A DNA stretch of 7,316 nucleotides from Candidatus Caenarcanum sp. (GTDB taxonomy: Bacteria > Cyanobacteriota > Vampirovibrionia > Gastranaerophilales > UBA9971): contig DYOT01000036.1 of NCBI GenBank assembly GCA_020720345.1, positions 1,964 through 9,279 of the forward strand, given 5' to 3'. The notes under the pieces are model-generated. The model searched no databases. It saw only the letters and a list, made by a program, of their open reading frames with translations, and was not told where the DNA came from. The position numbers and the translations under genes are program-made. This document shows positions 6,626 through 7,316 of this stretch, piece after piece; position 1 is the stretch's first letter, and each line of letters starts with the position of its first letter.

Positions 6626-6658
6626 TTAATTTTTTTCCACTCGTTTCATAGGCTTATT

Positions 6659-7048
6659 TTAATTTTTAAAAGGATTATATAGTTTTAAATTCTTTATCTT
6701 TTCAAAATCTTTAGAATTTCTTGTAATCAAAGTATAGCCATAGTGAATTGCTGTTGCTGCAATTATTGAATCACCTAGCTTTACATTATATTGTTGTTTT
6801 ATTTTAATTGCTATATCTTTTATTTCCGAATTTAAAGGATGAATATATGCAAATCCTAAAAAATTTCCCGCTTCTTTCAAATCCTTTTTAGAAAATCCTT
6901 TCCAGCCTAAAAATTCAATTTCAGAAATAATCGAAATATTAAAAGAATTATCAAAAATATTATCAACTATTTCAACACATTCAGGCGGAAAATTGTCCTG
7001 GAATTCATATATTATAATATTTGTGTCTATAAGATATTTCTGTCCCAT
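6659..7048 (-). CDS. vapC: VapC-like PIN-domain toxin ribonuclease
   Basis: This 129-residue protein is a PIN-domain endoribonuclease of the VapC type, expected to cut specific RNAs (often tRNA or rRNA) when free of its antitoxin. The first metal-binding acid is D8 in YLIDTNIIIY. A conserved Ser-Glu lies at S42-E43 (ISEIEFLG), then D93 in KLGDSIIAATA, and the family ending TRNSKDF (109-115) supplies N111 and D114. All acidic positions of the active site are therefore present and the gene is complete, so the toxin is likely active. Length is typical (120-140). Its start lies inside the upstream antitoxin gene with a 22-base overlap, the usual way of coupling toxin synthesis to antitoxin synthesis. 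No transfer signature such as an integrase or att site is seen nearby. Confidence 0.85.
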   Translation of the reverse strand: MGQKYLIDTNIIIYEFQDNFPPECVEIVDNIFDNSFNISIISEIEFLGWKGFSKKDLKEAGNFLGFAYIHPLNSEIKDIAIKIKQQYNVKLGDSIIAATAIHYGYTLITRNSKDFEKIKNLKLYNPFKN

Positions 7049-7239
7049 TCGTCTCTTAATTCTTTACAAATTTTTTCCACGTCAAGGTTTTTGTCTTTCC
7101 ATATTCCTCTAAAGTCAGACGGTTTTAATTTTTTTTCTCTGTGTTTTTTTAAAGATTCAGCAAAATCAATAACTTTGCAAACATCGTTTTCGTCAAGTTC
7201 GTTTAAGAGTTTATTCAATTTTTCTTTAGGAACGCTCAT
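7027..7239 (-). CDS. vapB: VapB-like antitoxin partner of the PIN toxin
   Basis: This 70-residue, highly charged protein lies directly upstream of the PIN-domain gene and overlaps it by 22 bases, so it is taken as the cognate antitoxin. Residues 1-33 form a helical segment (KEKLNKLLNEL, VCKVIDFAESLKK) like the N-terminal dimer part of DUF2281-type and related antitoxins. The second half, FRGIWKDKN (43-51) to KELRDEWDRN (59-68), resembles the extended toxin-binding tail that wraps the PIN domain. I see no clear AbrB or ribbon-helix-helix DNA-binding motif, so direct operator binding is less certain than toxin neutralisation. Translation is well supported by CAGGG 8 bases before the ATG. The family assignment rests on context and general pattern more than on a diagnostic motif. 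Confidence 0.75.
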   Translation of the reverse strand: MSVPKEKLNKLLNELDENDVCKVIDFAESLKKHREKKLKPSDFRGIWKDKNLDVEKICKELRDEWDRNIL

Positions 7240-7247
7240 GGTTAAAA

Positions 7248-7252
7248 CCCTG
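7248..7252 (-). promoter_or_regulatory. Shine-Dalgarno of the antitoxin gene
   Basis: The minus strand reads CAGGG followed by 8 bases and the ATG at 7239. It is stronger than anything before the toxin start, consistent with antitoxin being made in excess. Confidence 0.55.
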
Positions 7253-7257
7253 ATTTT

Positions 7258-7270
7258 TATGTATTACATA
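7258..7270. promoter_or_regulatory. Palindrome near the toxin-antitoxin transcription start (possible operator)
   Basis: TATGTA-T-TACATA is a perfect inverted repeat with 6-bp arms and a 1-base centre. It lies between the candidate -10 box and the antitoxin Shine-Dalgarno, where a bound repressor would block initiation. It is short and AT-rich, so a chance origin is possible. Confidence 0.4.
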
Positions 7271-7271
7271 T

Positions 7272-7300
7272 ATTTTAAACCAATTTTAAGTAAAATTGAA
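7272..7300 (-). promoter_or_regulatory. Candidate promoter of the toxin-antitoxin operon
   Basis: On the minus strand a TTCAAT (7295-7300, 3 of 6 matches to the -35 box) is followed after 17 bases by TAAAAT (7272-7277, 5 of 6 to the -10 box). The start of transcription would be near 7265. The -35 is poor, as is common for autoregulated promoters; the AT-rich background makes this tentative. Confidence 0.35.
7281..7298. promoter_or_regulatory. 18-bp palindrome upstream of the antitoxin gene (possible operator)
   Basis: CAATTTTA-AG-TAAAATTG is a perfect inverted repeat with 8-bp arms and a 2-base centre. It fills the space between the candidate -35 and -10 boxes of the toxin-antitoxin promoter. 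VapBC complexes generally repress their own operon by binding such inverted repeats, so this is the best candidate operator in the window. Confidence 0.55.
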
Positions 7301-7316
7301 TACTTTTATTTACAGT

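Noticed and set aside
6626..6658. Seven-codon frame (ATG at 6647) between vapC and the cyclase gene
   Set aside because: It is too short and has no ribosome binding site; it looks like ordinary spacer.

Overview
This is an AT-rich bacterial window (roughly one third G+C by eye) with tightly packed genes: nine protein-coding genes and no RNA genes, insertion sequences or CRISPR arrays that I can see. The gene content is housekeeping at the left and signalling/accessory at the right. The AT-rich coding, a CHASE2-GGDEF signalling protein and an unusual four-cysteine DnaJ together make me think of a non-photosynthetic cyanobacterial relative (Melainabacteria/Gastranaerophilales type). That placement is an inference from general character, not from a marker gene.

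Region 1 (7-1886, + strand) holds two clamp-loader genes in tandem, DNA polymerase III delta (holA) and delta' (holB), separated by 2 bases. Both belong to the complex that loads the beta sliding clamp. The delta' protein has a degenerate P-loop, a shifted cysteine cluster and an extra loop of about 15 residues.

Region 2 (1977-3993, - strand) is a three-gene operon transcribed towards holB: dnaJ, queE, thiS. The dnaJ stop codon directly abuts the queE start, and queE and thiS are 13 bases apart. The DnaJ-type protein starts at a TTG with a strong Shine-Dalgarno. It has a charged linker instead of a Gly/Phe region and only two of the four usual zinc-binding repeats. QueE makes the 7-deazaguanine precursor of queuosine. 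ThiS is a small sulfur-carrier protein, here without thiG or thiF next to it.

Region 3 (3994-4773) has a 156-base divergent intergenic region with candidate promoters in both directions. It is followed by an unrecognised 207-residue protein on the + strand, whose 3' end overlaps the convergent gene by 23 bases.

Region 4 (4751-7239, - strand) reads, in transcription order, antitoxin (VapB-like), PIN-domain toxin (VapC-like), then a membrane CHASE2-GGDEF diguanylate cyclase 33 bases downstream. The cyclase retains its metal- and substrate-binding residues, but the inhibitory I-site Arg is Lys. Upstream of the antitoxin are two near-perfect palindromes that fit operator sites for autoregulation of the toxin-antitoxin pair, and the cyclase could fall under the same control.

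I did not find a clearly new multi-gene system. The best leads are the toxin-antitoxin/cyclase arrangement with its palindromic promoter, the reduced-zinc DnaJ, and the unknown protein.
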